A stretch of 64,000 nucleotides of DNA from Paenibacillus albicereus (GCF_012676905.1 NZ_CP051428.1:1293001-1357000); one strand, 5' to 3'. Shown: positions 37,098 through 47,147, counted from the first letter of the stretch. The notes: generated by a model not told the origin, from the sequence alone. Made by a program: numbers and translations.

Positions 37098-40000
37098 ATG
37101 AACAGGAAAATGACGGGATTGCCGCCGAAACAAGGCCTTTACGATCCACAGTTCGAAAAAGACGCTTGCGGCATGGGATTTGTCGCGAACATCAAGGGAG
37201 CCAAGTCCCATACGATCATCCGCCAGGCGCTGACCGTGCTGGAGAACATGGAGCATCGCGGCGGCCAGGGCAGCGAGCCCAACACCGGCGACGGAGCGGG
37301 CATCATGCTGCAGATCCCGCACGGCTTCTTCAAGCGCGAGCTGAGCCGTCAGGCCATCGAGCTGCCTGCCGAGGGCGGGTATGCGGTCGGCATGCTGTTC
37401 CTGCCGCAGGACGCGGCCGTGCGCGAGTCGCTCGAGAGCAAGCTCGAGGCGATCATCGCCGAGGAAGGCCAGAGCGTCATCGGCTGGCGCACCGTGCCGA
37501 CGGACGACGCCAAGCTCGGCGAGTCCGCGCTCAAGGCCAAGCCTTACGTGCGCCAGGTCTTCGTGTCTCGCGACGCGGCACTCGCGGACGAGTTGGCTTT
37601 CGAGCGCAAGCTGTACGTCATCCGCAAGCGCGCCGAGCTGGCGATCCGCTACGCGGGGCTCGAGGGCGGAGACATGTTCTACTTCCCGTCGTTCTCTTCC
37701 AAGAAGATCGTCTACAAGGGCATGCTGACGACCGAGCAGGTGCGCTCGTTCTACGTCGACCTGAACGACGAGGCGATGGAGACGGCGATCGCGCTCGTCC
37801 ACTCCCGCTTCAGCACCAACACGTTCCCGAGCTGGGAGCGCGCGCACCCGTACCGCTACCTGATCCACAACGGCGAGATCAACACGCTGCGCGGCAACGT
37901 CAACTGGATGCACGCGCGCCAGTCGCTGTTCGCCTCCGAGCTGTTCGGCGAGGACCTGGACAAGATCAAGCCGATCATCAATCCGGACGGCTCCGATACG
38001 GCGATGTTCGACAACACGCTGGAGTTCCTGTATCTGGCCGGCCGCTCGCTGCCGCATGTGGCGATGATGATGGTGCCGGAGCCGTGGTCCAACCACGAGG
38101 ACATGAGCCCGGAGAAAAAGGCGTTCTATGAGTACCACAGCTGCCTGATGGAGCCGTGGGACGGACCGGCCGCGATGGCGTTCACCGACGGCACGCAGAT
38201 CGGCGCCGTGCTCGACCGCAACGGCTTGCGTCCAGCACGCTACTACGTCACCAAGGACGACGTCATCATCCTCGGCTCCGAGGCCGGCACCGTGCCGGTG
38301 GAGCCGGAGAACATCCTGTACAAGGACCGCCTGCGTCCGGGCCGCATGCTGCTCGTCGACACCAGGGAAGGCCGCATCGTCTCCGACGAGGAGGTCAAGG
38401 ACCTCATCGCCTCGGAAAAGCCGTACCAGCAGTGGCTGGACGACAACCTGATCAGCCTGGTCGACCTGCCGGACGCACCGGAGCTGCCGGAGCTCGAGCA
38501 CGCGACCGTGCAGCAGCGCCAGCAGTCGTTCGGCTACACATTCGAGGACCTGCGCAAGGTGCTGGAGCCGATGGCGTCCTCCGGCGTGGAGCCGGTCGGC
38601 TCGATGGGCTACGACTCGCCGCTGGCCGTCCTGTCCGAGCGTCCGCAGCGGCTGTACAGCTACTTCAAGCAGCTGTTCGCCCAGGTGACCAATCCGCCGA
38701 TCGACGCGATCCGCGAGGAGATCATCACAGCGACCGGCACGTCGCTCGGACCGGAGCGCAACCTGCTCCATCCGGAGCCGGAGAGCGCGCGCCAGATCCG
38801 CCTCGACTCGCCGATCCTCTCCAACGAGGAGTTCGCCAAGCTGCGCCACGTGCGCCGTCCGGGCTTCAAGTCGATCACGCTGCCGATCTTCTTCCCGGCG
38901 GACGGAGGAGAGGCCGGCCTGCGCAAGGCGCTGCAGACGATGTGCGACGCGGCCGACCGCGTCATCGCCAAGGGGCATAACGTGCTCATCCTGTCCGACT
39001 TCGGCTCCGACAAGGACAATTGCCCGATCCCGGCGCTGCTCGCCGTATCGAGCCTGCATCACCATCTGATCCGCGAGGGCACCCGTACCCGCGTCAGCCT
39101 GCTGCTGGAGTCGGGCGAGCCGCGCGAGGTGCATCACTTCGCGCTGCTGCTCGGCTACGGCGTGAGCGCGATCAACCCGTACCTGGCGTTCGAGACGCTC
39201 GACGACATGATCCGCCAGGGCATGCTGCGCGGCGTGACGCACGACAAGGCCGTCAAGAACTTCATCAAGGCGGCGACCAAGGGCGTGCTCAAGATCCTGT
39301 CTAAGATGGGCATCTCCACGATCCAGTCGTACCGCGGCGCGCAGATTTTCGAGGCGGTCGGACTCCAGGAGTCGGTCATCGACAAGTACTTCACCTGGAC
39401 GCCATCGCGCATCGGCGGCATCGGTCTCGACATCATCGCCCAGGAGGCGCTGCGGCCTCATCTGCGCGCCTATGCCGAGCAGCAGGGCGGCGAGCGCGAG
39501 CTCGACTCCGGCGGCGAGTACCAGTGGCGCAAGGACGGAGAGGACCATCTGTTCAGCCCGCAGACGATCCACACGCTGCAGATGGCTTCCCGCGCGGACG
39601 ACTACAAGCTATACAAGAAGTTCTCGCATCTCGTCCAGGGCGAGGACCGCAAGTTCATGACGCTACGCTCGCTGCTCGACTTCAAGAAGGACCGCCAGCC
39701 GGTGCCGATCGACGAGGTCGAGAGCGTCGAGGCGATCATGAAGCGGTTCAAGTCCGGCGCGATGAGCTTCGGCTCCATCTCCAAGGAAGCGCACGAGAGC
39801 CTTGCGATCGCCATGAACCGCATCGGCGGCAAGTCCAATACGGGCGAGGGCGGCGAGGATCCGGCGCGCTTCATTCCGGATGCCAACGGCGATTCGCGCC
39901 GCAGCGCGATCAAGCAGGTCGCCTCGGGACGGTTCGGCGTGACGAGCCACTATCTCGTCAACGCCGACGAGATCCAGATCAAGATGGCGCAGGGCGCCAA

Positions 40001-41705
40001 GCCGGGCGAGGGCGGACAGCTTCCGGGCCGCAAGGTGTACCCGTGGGTCGCCGAGGTGCGCGGCTCCACGCCGGGCGTCGGCCTCATCTCGCCGCCGCCG
40101 CATCATGACATCTACTCCATCGAGGATCTCGCGGAGCTGATCCATGACCTCAAGAACGCCAACCCGCGCGCCCGCATCAACGTCAAGCTCGTCTCCGAGG
40201 TCGGCGTCGGCACGATCGCGGCGGGCGTGGCCAAAGGCCGCGCGGACGTCATCCTCGTCAGCGGCTACGACGGCGGCACGGGCGCGTCCCCGATGAACTC
40301 GATGCGCCATGCGGGCCTGCCGTGGGAGCTCGGCCTGGCGGAGACGCATCAGACGCTCATGCTCAACAACCTGCGCGACCGCGTCGTCGTCGAGACGGAC
40401 GGCAAGATCATGAACGGCCGCGATCTGGCGATCGCCACGCTGCTCGGCGCGGAGGAGTACGGCTTCTCGACCGCTCCGCTCGTCGTGCTCGGCTGCGTCA
40501 TGATGCGCGTCTGCCAGCTGGACACCTGTCCGGTCGGCGTCGCGACGCAGAATCCGGAGCTGCGCAAGAAGTTCATGGGCGATCCGTCGCATGTCGTCAA
40601 CTACATGCGCTTCGTCGCGCTGGAGATGCGCGAGTACATGGCCGAGCTCGGCTTCCGCACGATCAACGATATGGTCGGTCGGGTCGATGTCCTGGAAGCC
40701 AAGGAACTGCTGGACCACTACAAGCTGCGGGGCATCGACCTGGCGCCGCTGCTGCATCAGCCGGAAGTTCCGCAGGACGCGGTCCGCTACAACGTGCAGC
40801 AGCAGAACCACGGCCTCGAGCTGTCGCTCGACATGCAGTCGCTGCTGCCGGCCGCCCAAGGCGCGCTGGAGCGCGGCGAGCCGGTCAAGGCGACGTTCCC
40901 GATCTGCAACACCAACCGCGTCGTCGGCACGATCCTCGGCAGCGAGGTGACGAGCCGCTACGGAGCCAAGGGGCTGCCGGAGGATACGATCCAGATGCAC
41001 TTCGTCGGCTCCGCCGGCCAGAGCTTCGGGGCGTTCGTGCCGAAGGGCATCACGCTCTCGCTCGAGGGCGACTCCAACGACTACGTCGGCAAGGGTCTCT
41101 CCGGCGGCAAGATCATCGTCGCCCCGTCGCCAAAAGCGACCTTCGCGGCGGAGAACAACGTCATCATCGGCAACACCGCCTTTTACGGCGCGACGGGCGG
41201 GGAAGCGTACATCCGCGGCATCGCGGGCGAGCGCTTCGCCGTGCGCAACAGCGGCGTCAAGGTTGTCGTCGAGGGTACGGGCGACCACGGATGCGAATAC
41301 ATGACAGGCGGACGCGTCGTCGTGCTGGGGGGCACGGGACGGAACTTCGCGGCCGGCATGTCGGGCGGCGTGGCGTATGTGCTCGATGAGAACCGGAGCT
41401 TCTACAAGCATGTCAACCTGGAGATGGTGCTGCTGGAGCGCGTCGAGGACGAAGCGGACGTGCGCGAGCTGCGCTCGCTGATCGAGAACCATGTCCGCTA
41501 TACGGGCAGCGCGATCGGCGACCGGGTGCTGGCGAACTGGGAGCAGTCGCTGGGCGACTTTGTACGCGTCATTCCGAAGGACTACAAGCGGATGCTGGAG
41601 CAGATCCGCCATGCCGAGGAGGAGCAAGGCCTGAAGGGCGACGAAGCCCTGCTGGCCGCCTTCGAGGCCAATATGAGAGAGCTGGCGCGGGTCGGAGGCA
41701 ACTAA
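37098..41705 (+). CDS. gltB: Glutamate synthase large subunit
   Basis: This 1535-residue enzyme makes glutamate from glutamine and 2-oxoglutarate. The N-terminal glutaminase domain would be exposed by propeptide removal before Cys24 ([13 protein letters not shown]). A central domain follows, then the FMN/2-oxoglutarate domain ([19 protein letters not shown] near 1055) with the cysteine cluster [16 protein letters not shown], and a C-terminal beta-helix. Length and motifs are normal. GAAAGG lies ten bases before the ATG. The small subunit gene gltD is not adjacent: the next gene is AT-rich and on the other strand. Confidence 0.96.
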   Translation: MNRKMTGLPPKQGLYDPQFEKDACGMGFVANIKGAKSHTIIRQALTVLENMEHRGGQGSEPNTGDGAGIMLQIPHGFFKRELSRQAIELPAEGGYAVGMLFLPQDAAVRESLESKLEAIIAEEGQSVIGWRTVPTDDAKLGESALKAKPYVRQVFVSRDAALADELAFERKLYVIRKRAELAIRYAGLEGGDMFYFPSFSSKKIVYKGMLTTEQVRSFYVDLNDEAMETAIALVHSRFSTNTFPSWERAHPYRYLIHNGEINTLRGNVNWMHARQSLFASELFGEDLDKIKPIINPDGSDTAMFDNTLEFLYLAGRSLPHVAMMMVPEPWSNHEDMSPEKKAFYEYHSCLMEPWDGPAAMAFTDGTQIGAVLDRNGLRPARYYVTKDDVIILGSEAGTVPVEPENILYKDRLRPGRMLLVDTREGRIVSDEEVKDLIASEKPYQQWLDDNLISLVDLPDAPELPELEHATVQQRQQSFGYTFEDLRKVLEPMASSGVEPVGSMGYDSPLAVLSERPQRLYSYFKQLFAQVTNPPIDAIREEIITATGTSLGPERNLLHPEPESARQIRLDSPILSNEEFAKLRHVRRPGFKSITLPIFFPADGGEAGLRKALQTMCDAADRVIAKGHNVLILSDFGSDKDNCPIPALLAVSSLHHHLIREGTRTRVSLLLESGEPREVHHFALLLGYGVSAINPYLAFETLDDMIRQGMLRGVTHDKAVKNFIKAATKGVLKILSKMGISTIQSYRGAQIFEAVGLQESVIDKYFTWTPSRIGGIGLDIIAQEALRPHLRAYAEQQGGERELDSGGEYQWRKDGEDHLFSPQTIHTLQMASRADDYKLYKKFSHLVQGEDRKFMTLRSLLDFKKDRQPVPIDEVESVEAIMKRFKSGAMSFGSISKEAHESLAIAMNRIGGKSNTGEGGEDPARFIPDANGDSRRSAIKQVASGRFGVTSHYLVNADEIQIKMAQGAKPGEGGQLPGRKVYPWVAEVRGSTPGVGLISPPPHHDIYSIEDLAELIHDLKNANPRARINVKLVSEVGVGTIAAGVAKGRADVILVSGYDGGTGASPMNSMRHAGLPWELGLAETHQTLMLNNLRDRVVVETDGKIMNGRDLAIATLLGAEEYGFSTAPLVVLGCVMMRVCQLDTCPVGVATQNPELRKKFMGDPSHVVNYMRFVALEMREYMAELGFRTINDMVGRVDVLEAKELLDHYKLRGIDLAPLLHQPEVPQDAVRYNVQQQNHGLELSLDMQSLLPAAQGALERGEPVKATFPICNTNRVVGTILGSEVTSRYGAKGLPEDTIQMHFVGSAGQSFGAFVPKGITLSLEGDSNDYVGKGLSGGKIIVAPSPKATFAAENNVIIGNTAFYGATGGEAYIRGIAGERFAVRNSGVKVVVEGTGDHGCEYMTGGRVVVLGGTGRNFAAGMSGGVAYVLDENRSFYKHVNLEMVLLERVEDEADVRELRSLIENHVRYTGSAIGDRVLANWEQSLGDFVRVIPKDYKRMLEQIRHAEEEQGLKGDEALLAAFEANMRELARVGGN

Positions 41706-41733
41706 GCCTCCGACAATGCAGCCGGCCGGCATG

Positions 41734-41777
41734 CAAGCCGCCCCCAGTCCGATTTCGGGCTGGGGGCGGCTTGTTTT
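41734..41777 (+). terminator. Terminator of gltB
   Basis: A perfect 14-bp stem (41734-41747 with 41760-41773) is followed by a short T run (GTTTTG). Confidence 0.88.
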
Positions 41778-41854
41778 GTGCAGGTTCGCGGCACGGACGA
41801 TTGCTGCGATTCAAGGCAATCAGGAAGATTTTGGCTACTACAACCATTCTTATA

Positions 41855-41882
41855 AATTAAAAACCGCTCAGTTGAGCGGTTG
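41855..41882 (-). terminator. Terminator of the O-antigen ligase-like gene
   Basis: AACCGCTC/GAGCGGTT forms an 8-bp stem (41862-41881) and on the minus strand is followed by a T-rich tail. It is close in form to the hairpin ending wzy at 29909. Confidence 0.75.
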
Positions 41883-41914
41883 CTAGCCAAGCGACAGTGA
41901 TGGACTGTAGCTTT

Positions 41915-43390
41915 TTAAATGGGTGTATTTTTGGCACTTGTTGTCCTCATGCTAATGGATATTTTAGCGGCCAAGCCCATTATTAGCCACAGATAAAACG
42001 AATTTGACCGAATTTCAAAATTTGGTCCAAGGAAGCCCGCTACGATAAAGCAAATAACTAGGGCCGCTGCCGCGATTAGAATAGCTTGTTCATCTGTCGT
42101 TGCTTTCTTTGCTCGGTACAGGCTCTGAAAAGCAATTGAGAGAAGAAACCCAAGAAATAGGAGAGAGCCAATTATGCCAATCTGGCCTAAAATCGAAATC
42201 CAGTTGACGTCTGCTACAAACTTCAAGAAATACTGGTCCGTTATACCGTACTTGTAATAAAGAGTCTTGTTGTCAGCCACCGTTTGAGCCGAACCAAATG
42301 TATTTAATCCGAGCCCTAATGGATCACGCTTTAAAAGTTGTTCACCAACGTTTGTGATATAGAAGAGCCGAAAGTTGTTTTCCTTTGTCGTGCTATAAGT
42401 ATTGGCGTCAAAAAGAGTCGTGATTTGCTCGAGCGGATTACGCTCGCTCGTTACAAAGCCACGGCTATCCCCTGAAGGTGTGAGAAGAAGGAAGACCGCT
42501 CCTACGGTACAGGCTAGTAATATACTAAATGTGACAATTTTACCCTTTTTTTGGAGTGCTTGTTTTCCACGCGCAGCAAGGGAAACAACGATAGCTCCAA
42601 TGACTAGAACGATTAAGGCTTGCCGTGATGTGGAAAGAAGAATACCTGCAAGTGCAGCTAGGATAGGCAAAAATTTCGCTTCATTTTGGATGAAGTATCT
42701 TGATAAAGAAAGTATAGCAATGATTGCGAGAAACATACCATATTGGTCATAGCGGCCGAGGGTACCTTGAACTCCAAAGGTGCTGCCCGCCATAATGAGA
42801 TTGTCTCCAAAGGTGTTCCAAGGTGCTGGGCCGAAAACAGCCTTGCTTAAAAACTGCATTAAGCCCAGAACAACTTCAAAATACAGAAGCTTTGTCAGAA
42901 GATTCAATAGACGTCCGTAAAGTCCTGTTGTATCCGGAAGCAGCCTAACGATGAAGTAGACTAGTGCAAAACGAAAGAACAAACGTCCGCCCATCACCAT
43001 GTCTATAAGACCGATGTTATTGTATAAGCTGATAACAATCGCAAACATGATGACAGAAAGAAGAAGCGTATCAGGTATCCCGTTAACTCTTCCCTCCCTA
43101 AACTTGCTGAGAATTGTACCTGCGAGCACAGCAGAGAGCAAAAGCTCCGGGATGATTCTCATTAAATCTGAGAGGGAAAGCGAAAACCATGAAACGATAA
43201 ATGGTTCAATCGGGATATACAGTACTGTGAGGATAAGCGCTTTTCGAGGGTTGACTGCAGCGGCTATGGACACGAGAGCCGCGAGTAAAGCCCCTATGCT
43301 TAATAGTGGCTGAAACGAAACCATGGCCATTGTAGCAAAAGAAACGAGGAGCGTAAGGGTGGCATTACTCAAACCCCTTTTTAACGGCAT
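41915..43390 (-). CDS. O-antigen ligase-like membrane protein
   Basis: A 491-residue membrane protein with about eleven hydrophobic segments and a large loop (about 300-390, including FRLFYITNVGEQLLKRDPLG and GLGLNTFGSAQ) characteristic of the WaaL/O-antigen ligase family, which also includes polysaccharide polymerases. GGAGGTG precedes the ATG at 43390. It is AT-rich, alone on the minus strand, and has its own terminator and an upstream TGATAC-N5-GTATCA operator at 43523. It probably works with the EPS operon that starts 1.6 kb away. Confidence 0.78.
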   Translation of the reverse strand: MPLKRGLSNATLTLLVSFATMAMVSFQPLLSIGALLAALVSIAAAVNPRKALILTVLYIPIEPFIVSWFSLSLSDLMRIIPELLLSAVLAGTILSKFREGRVNGIPDTLLLSVIMFAIVISLYNNIGLIDMVMGGRLFFRFALVYFIVRLLPDTTGLYGRLLNLLTKLLYFEVVLGLMQFLSKAVFGPAPWNTFGDNLIMAGSTFGVQGTLGRYDQYGMFLAIIAILSLSRYFIQNEAKFLPILAALAGILLSTSRQALIVLVIGAIVVSLAARGKQALQKKGKIVTFSILLACTVGAVFLLLTPSGDSRGFVTSERNPLEQITTLFDANTYSTTKENNFRLFYITNVGEQLLKRDPLGLGLNTFGSAQTVADNKTLYYKYGITDQYFLKFVADVNWISILGQIGIIGSLLFLGFLLSIAFQSLYRAKKATTDEQAILIAAAALVICFIVAGFLGPNFEIRSNSFYLWLIMGLAAKISISMRTTSAKNTPI

Positions 43391-43521
43391 CTTCTACACC
43401 TCCAAAGATCCACTCGGACAAAATAGATTTATCAAAAGCATGAAATCCAAAATATTTTAAACGCTTTGAATCTGAAAGGGAGCTGGATTTGCAAAGGATT
43501 CAGAGGCATCTAATCTTGGTA

Positions 43522-43540
43522 TTGATACAGATCGTATCAA
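43522..43540. promoter_or_regulatory. TGATAC-N5-GTATCA operator before the ligase-like gene
   Basis: TTGATACAGATCGTATCAA is a perfect palindrome with a 5-base centre. It lies 132 bases upstream of the ligase-like gene. I could not place a strong promoter around it. Confidence 0.7.
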
Positions 43541-43724
43541 AATATGCAGCATTAATCAATTCCTTTCACTAAACAGCATCTGCAGGAAAGATCTACGAAC
43601 TTAACCCCGTTTTTGAAGATTTATGGGAACTCGCAGCTAGCTAGAGATTTCGATTTAGTTAAGACAAAGCCTGGCACCAGATATTACTGTCAACTACTAG
43701 TTAATTTTTGTTGAGCAAGGGTTA

Positions 43725-43757
43725 AAAATAAAAGGACAGCCCATGGGCTGTCTTTTA
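43725..43757. terminator. Bidirectional terminator
   Basis: A stem with arms GACAGCCCA and its complement (43735-43752) is flanked by A-rich and T-rich runs. On the minus strand it would end the small gene at 43940-44113. Confidence 0.7.
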
Positions 43758-43799
43758 TTCCTTAAAAATTTTAATACAAGGGATAATGGACAGTGGCTA

Positions 43800-43816
43800 C
43801 GATACAATGGGTATCT
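43800..43816. promoter_or_regulatory. Imperfect copy of the GATAC-N5-GTATC operator
   Basis: CGATACAATGGGTATCT keeps GATAC and GTATC with five bases between but lacks the outer T and A. No promoter or gene is clearly linked to it. Confidence 0.35.
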
Positions 43817-43939
43817 CTACATGGTCTAGCGAGTATGTAAATCGATCCTTGCATTTAAACAAGTTCAAGACACCTGGACTTGGCTACTTGAAGAAATAAT
43901 ATCAATTACACCTGCATTGGGGGAAGAGGCGTGCAGCGC

Positions 43940-44113
43940 TTACTTCTTCGAGGTGCTGTTCTGTCGCTCCTCCTGTGAAGAAGGAGAGGTCCGATCCGGG
44001 AATAGCTCTTTCAATGCGGCATCCGTCTGCAATCCTAGCTGTTCGAGCACATGCCTGACATCCAATACCTTAACAGGAGGTTTCGAGCTGCTTTCTGGTT
44101 GATGGCTGTTCAT
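43940..44113 (-). CDS. Small hypothetical protein
   Basis: A 57-residue, hydrophilic protein starting MNSHQPESSSKPPVKV, with one likely helix (VRHVLEQLGLQTDAALKELF) and a Ser/Gln/Lys-rich tail. The frame extends upstream to 44194, but ATG 44113 is nearest to GGGAGTGGGG and AGGA. It lies downstream of the XRE regulator on the same strand, separated by that gene's terminator. I do not recognise it. A partner or anti-repressor of the regulator is only a guess from position. Confidence 0.45.
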   Translation of the reverse strand: MNSHQPESSSKPPVKVLDVRHVLEQLGLQTDAALKELFPDRTSPSSQEERQNSTSKK

Positions 44114-44316
44114 TCCTGTACCCCACTCCCATTTCCTATTAGTTTCTCTATGTATTGGGAACATAGGATAAAGTATATCGGACTGTCGATGCAAAGAGTG
44201 TCGGAATGTGAAGCGGCAGGCGGAGAAAAATACAGGAACTTTTGTCGAATCAGGACTATTGAATTAATAAATTGTCTGTTTGGTACCTTTATCCTATTTC
44301 ATTTTGGCAAAGATGC

Positions 44317-44342
44317 AAAAAAACCTGCCGATGGCAGGTTTG
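44317..44342 (-). terminator. Terminator of the XRE regulator gene
   Basis: AAACCTGCC/GGCAGGTTT (44321-44341) read on the minus strand is followed by seven T residues. Confidence 0.85.
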
Positions 44343-44360
44343 ATAGCGTCGGGATGTCCC

Positions 44361-44732
44361 CTATGATCTCATCGAACGGTTCGCTCGGACGAATGCGATG
44401 AACATTTTAGATTCCTCGGGCGTAAGCGGGCTGCCGTCGATCGAGAAGGCGAACTTCTCCAATATCTCTTGATCGGACAACTCGATGCTGCCGGCAAATT
44501 CCCTGACCTCCGGATCGAGCGTCGCTTCCGGATTGTCGGTTCTTCCCACTAGATAGTCGATCGAGACTTGATAGATATCTGCAAATTTCGCAAGCGTATC
44601 GGTATCCGGTTCACGCCGGTTCTTCTCATAATGACTCAAGGCTGCGCGGGAAATGCCAAGCGCCTGAGACGTGTGCTCTTGAGTCCATCCCCGGTCTTCC
44701 CTCAGACTTGCAAGCCGTGATCCTATGTCCAC
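44361..44732 (-). CDS. XRE-family repressor, probable regulator of EPS and peptide genes
   Basis: A 123-residue protein with an N-terminal HTH_3 domain (residues 6-60) and a short C-terminal helical region. The recognition-helix region ISRAALSHYEKNRREP (28-42), then DTDTLAKFADIYQVSIDYL, closely resembles Bacillus PBSX repressor Xre as I recall it. Xre binds GATAC-N5-GTATC palindromes, and copies of exactly that form lie beside this gene and at the EPS, wzy, ligase and peptide promoters. The start is GTG with GGAGGT six bases upstream. It probably represses its own gene, since its -10 overlaps a degenerate site. Confidence 0.85.
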   Translation of the reverse strand: MDIGSRLASLREDRGWTQEHTSQALGISRAALSHYEKNRREPDTDTLAKFADIYQVSIDYLVGRTDNPEATLDPEVREFAGSIELSDQEILEKFAFSIDGSPLTPEESKMFIAFVRANRSMRS

Positions 44733-44805
44733 TTACGTACCTCCTAACTCTCTCTACCTTCAAGTTTAATACGGAAATGCCCCCGCTAAAAGGTTTTCTC
44801 CAGCC

Positions 44806-44834
44806 ATGATACAAAAAGACGCAATCTTGAAAAT
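44806..44834 (-). promoter_or_regulatory. Putative promoter of the XRE regulator with a degenerate operator
   Basis: On the minus strand TTTTCA (44829-44834) and TATCAT (44806-44811) are 17 bases apart. TGATAC at 44807-44812 followed after five bases by GACGCA is half of the operator. Confidence 0.5.
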
Positions 44835-44851
44835 TAAGCCTGAAAAACCCT

Positions 44852-44880
44852 TGACATGTTACGTTTTGTATCGTAAAGTT
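44852..44880 (+). promoter_or_regulatory. EPS operon promoter with operator in the spacer
   Basis: TTGACA (44852-44857), 17 bases and TAAAGT (44875-44880). The whole spacer is TGTTACGTTTTGTATCG, an operator with one mismatch in each half. The same layout recurs at 61137. Confidence 0.8.
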
Positions 44881-44893
44881 GGAATTGTCAAAG

Positions 44894-44910
44894 TGATACA
44901 AAACGTATCA
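44894..44910. promoter_or_regulatory. Perfect TGATAC-N5-GTATCA operator downstream of the EPS start site
   Basis: TGATACAAAACGTATCA lies about 7-23 bases after the expected transcription start. With the spacer operator it makes a two-site repression region. Confidence 0.8.
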
Positions 44911-44981
44911 ATCATCCATCATTCTTCCCCGCCGGGGCTTCTTTCAAACCTCAGCCCGGAGGCATTTGTCGGAGGTGAGCC

Positions 44982-45401
44982 GTGAACGTACGTCGGAATA
45001 TGGAACATTCTGCTGGCGTCATATCCCGAACCGGCATCAGCCATCGCCTGCTGGCGGAGCTCGCGATTTCTCAAGTTGGCGGCGAGGCGGTCCATTCCGG
45101 CAGTCGCAAGGTCCTCCTGCATCATATGAACGCGAATGAACTGGAATTCTCCACAACGCTCCGTTTTCCGGTAAGCGATCGTTACCGGCTATCCTTTCGG
45201 CTGAAGCTGGGGGAGAAGAGCATCATCCTCGAAGGCATCGTCGCTTCGCGAGTCAAGCAAGGGAACCTCTATCTGTATGAGCTCCGCATCGCCGGAAGCT
45301 CGATCAGCCGCACGGATTGGATCCGGGGGCTGAACGAGTGGCTGCTCCAGCATCAGCCGGCATTGCCTGAACATAAAGTCCACTATTTATATCGGAACTG
45401 A
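44982..45401 (+). CDS. PilZ-like domain protein, first gene of the EPS operon
   Basis: A 139-residue protein whose central part (SRKVLLHHMNANELEF, then YRLSFRLKL and IILEGIVASRV) has the beta-barrel pattern and a degenerate N-x-S/N-x-x-x motif of PilZ domains. The arginine pair that binds cyclic di-GMP is not evident, so ligand binding is uncertain. GTG 44982 has GGAGGTGAG upstream. Position at the head of the EPS operon suggests post-translational control of polysaccharide synthesis. Confidence 0.5.
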   Translation: MNVRRNMEHSAGVISRTGISHRLLAELAISQVGGEAVHSGSRKVLLHHMNANELEFSTTLRFPVSDRYRLSFRLKLGEKSIILEGIVASRVKQGNLYLYELRIAGSSISRTDWIRGLNEWLLQHQPALPEHKVHYLYRN

Positions 45402-45430
45402 CCACTATACATAAACGGGAGGCCCATCAC

Positions 45431-46183
45431 GTGGAGTTGAAAGAGTATTTGAGCATTCTGGCCAAGCGCAAGTGGCTCATCGCGGCCATCGTCCTCCTGG
45501 CCTGCGTCGCCACCGGAATCAAGAGCTTCATGTATACGACGCCGATTTACCAAGCCACGGCTAAGCTCATCGTCAATCAAGCTTTTGAGTATCAAGGAAT
45601 GTCGATGCTGGATCTCAGCACGATGCAAACGAATATTACAGTCATCAACTCCTACAAGGAAATTATACAGTCTTATGCGATCTTGAATAAAGTTTCGACC
45701 AACTTCCCCGATCTGAAGCTGAGCGCAGACCAGCTGCGCAGCGGACTCAGCATCGGATCCTCCGCGGAATCCCAGGTCATGGACCTGAGCTTCGTCAGCA
45801 CCTCGTACCCGCAAGCGGCCAAGGCTGTCAACGCGATCGCCGAAACGTTCCGTACGACCAACCCCGACATCATGAAAGTCGACAACGTCACGATTCTCAA
45901 CAAAGCGGACGCCGAAGCGGCAGCCATGAGCATCAACACCAGCCCTATCATCCTGATTTTTATCGCTTTTGTCGTCTCGCTCCTGCTTGCGGTTGGCCTC
46001 GTGTTCCTACTGCACTATCTGGACGACACGATCAAGACGGAAAAGGATATCGAAAAAGAGCTCGAGCTGCCGATGCTGGCGCTCATCACCAAAATCGACA
46101 AGTACGGCACTCGCTCGAAAAAGCCGTCCGCATCCAAGCCTAAGCCAGTCGGGGAGGGATCCTATGCCACGCTCAACCAGTGA
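45431..46183 (+). CDS. Wzz/CapA-type chain-length and kinase-activator protein
   Basis: A 250-residue membrane protein with the Wzz domain. Two membrane segments lie near 19-40 and 170-195, with an extracytoplasmic loop between them containing YQATAKLIVNQAFEY. Like YveK/CapA it would set chain length and activate the separate tyrosine kinase encoded next. The start is GTG with GGGAGG eight bases upstream. It overlaps the kinase gene by 20 bases. Confidence 0.85.
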   Translation: MELKEYLSILAKRKWLIAAIVLLACVATGIKSFMYTTPIYQATAKLIVNQAFEYQGMSMLDLSTMQTNITVINSYKEIIQSYAILNKVSTNFPDLKLSADQLRSGLSIGSSAESQVMDLSFVSTSYPQAAKAVNAIAETFRTTNPDIMKVDNVTILNKADAEAAAMSINTSPIILIFIAFVVSLLLAVGLVFLLHYLDDTIKTEKDIEKELELPMLALITKIDKYGTRSKKPSASKPKPVGEGSYATLNQ

Positions 46184-46856
46184 TTCGAGCCTCGTCACGT
46201 ATTACGAGCCGAAGTCGCCGATTTCGGAAGCCTATCGGACGCTTCGGACGAACATCCAGTTTTCCTCGTTCGATGAGCCGATCCAGGTCATCATGGTCGC
46301 TTCAGCCAACCCGAGCGAGGGAAAAAGCACGACGGCGTCCAATCTCGCCGTGACGTATGCCCAAGAGGGCAAGCGGGTGCTGCTGATCGATGCGGATCTT
46401 CGCAAGCCGTCCGTGTTCAAAGTATTCCAGGTCTCCAACCGAGTCGGCCTCTCCACCGTCGTCTCCGGACAATGCCGCGCCGCAGATGCCGTGCAGGAGA
46501 CGCTGGTCGAGAACCTGTTCGTCCTGCCGTCCGGGCCTGTGCCGCCGAATCCGTCGGAGCTGCTCGCCTCTCAAAGCATGAAGGCGACGCTGGAGGAATT
46601 CAAGACCCATTACGATGTGATCGTCTTCGATACGCCGCCGGTGCTGGCGGTTACTGATTCAATCATCGTCTCCTCGCTCTGCCAAGGCGTGCTGCTCGTC
46701 GTGCACGCCGGCAAGGTAAAAAGCGAGCTGGTCCGCAAGGCGAAGTCCAGCCTCGAGCATGCCCACGCCCGCATTCTCGGCGTCGTGCTCAACAACACCA
46801 AGAGCCGCAAAGGCGACAAGTACAACTACTACTATTACGGGGCGGAAGCGAAATAA
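46164..46856 (+). CDS. Capsular/EPS tyrosine kinase (CpsD/YveL-like)
   Basis: A 230-residue bacterial tyrosine kinase. Walker A is ANPSEGKSTT (48-57), Walker A-prime is LLIDADLRKP, and Walker B is VIVFDTPP. The C-terminal tyrosine cluster is YNYYYYG, the autophosphorylation site. ATG 46164 has GGGGAGGG upstream; the longer frame is a shadow of the Wzz gene. It regulates polymer assembly together with the Wzz-like protein. Confidence 0.92.
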   Translation: MPRSTSDSSLVTYYEPKSPISEAYRTLRTNIQFSSFDEPIQVIMVASANPSEGKSTTASNLAVTYAQEGKRVLLIDADLRKPSVFKVFQVSNRVGLSTVVSGQCRAADAVQETLVENLFVLPSGPVPPNPSELLASQSMKATLEEFKTHYDVIVFDTPPVLAVTDSIIVSSLCQGVLLVVHAGKVKSELVRKAKSSLEHAHARILGVVLNNTKSRKGDKYNYYYYGAEAK

Positions 46857-46863
46857 GTTCCCG

Positions 46864-47003
46864 GCCTAATGGAGGATATGTACAGGTAATGCCTACTGAA
46901 CCTTTATCACTGTAGGCACTCGGCCATACTGTGGGTTCCTAGTGGACCTTAGACGCGAGTCGTCGATGGTATGGCGTGAGGCGGGGTTGAATGCCCCTTT
47001 TTA
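46864..47003 (+). ncRNA. Candidate EAR (eps-associated) antitermination RNA
   Basis: The 290-base gap between the tyrosine kinase and galU holds stacked hairpins: TGCCTAC/GTAGGCA (46890-46918), GCCATAC/GTATGGC (46923-46975) with smaller stems inside, and GGGG/CCCC with a T run (46983-47002). In Bacillus subtilis and relatives the EAR element lies at the same place, after the eps tyrosine kinase gene, and lets polymerase read through later terminators. Position and structure fit; I could not compare it with the Rfam model. Confidence 0.6.
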
Positions 47004-47038
47004 CCCTACTAGCAAAGGGTAAGCATCAAGAAAGCCAT

Positions 47039-47083
47039 AAAAACGGGTTATGTTTCGACAGGGAAACGTAGCTCGTTTTTTTG
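47039..47083 (+). terminator. Terminator-like hairpin before galU
   Basis: AAAACGGG pairs with the region ending CTCGTTTTTTT, with inner GTTTC/GAAAC, and a run of seven T follows. It lies inside the EPS operon, so it would need antitermination or a new promoter for galU. Confidence 0.5.
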
Positions 47084-47147
47084 GCGTTTCTTCATGTGAG
47101 GGCAGAAGAGCCAGAGATAAAGATATAAGAGAAGGATAGGTGATTGT

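Noticed and set aside
37065-39572. An 835-residue open frame antisense to gltB
   Set aside because: High GC removes stops on the other strand of well-conserved genes. The product is Arg/His/Asp-rich shadow sequence. The same holds for long antisense frames at 9316-11814, 11411-13723, 17217-19772 and 39663-41732.
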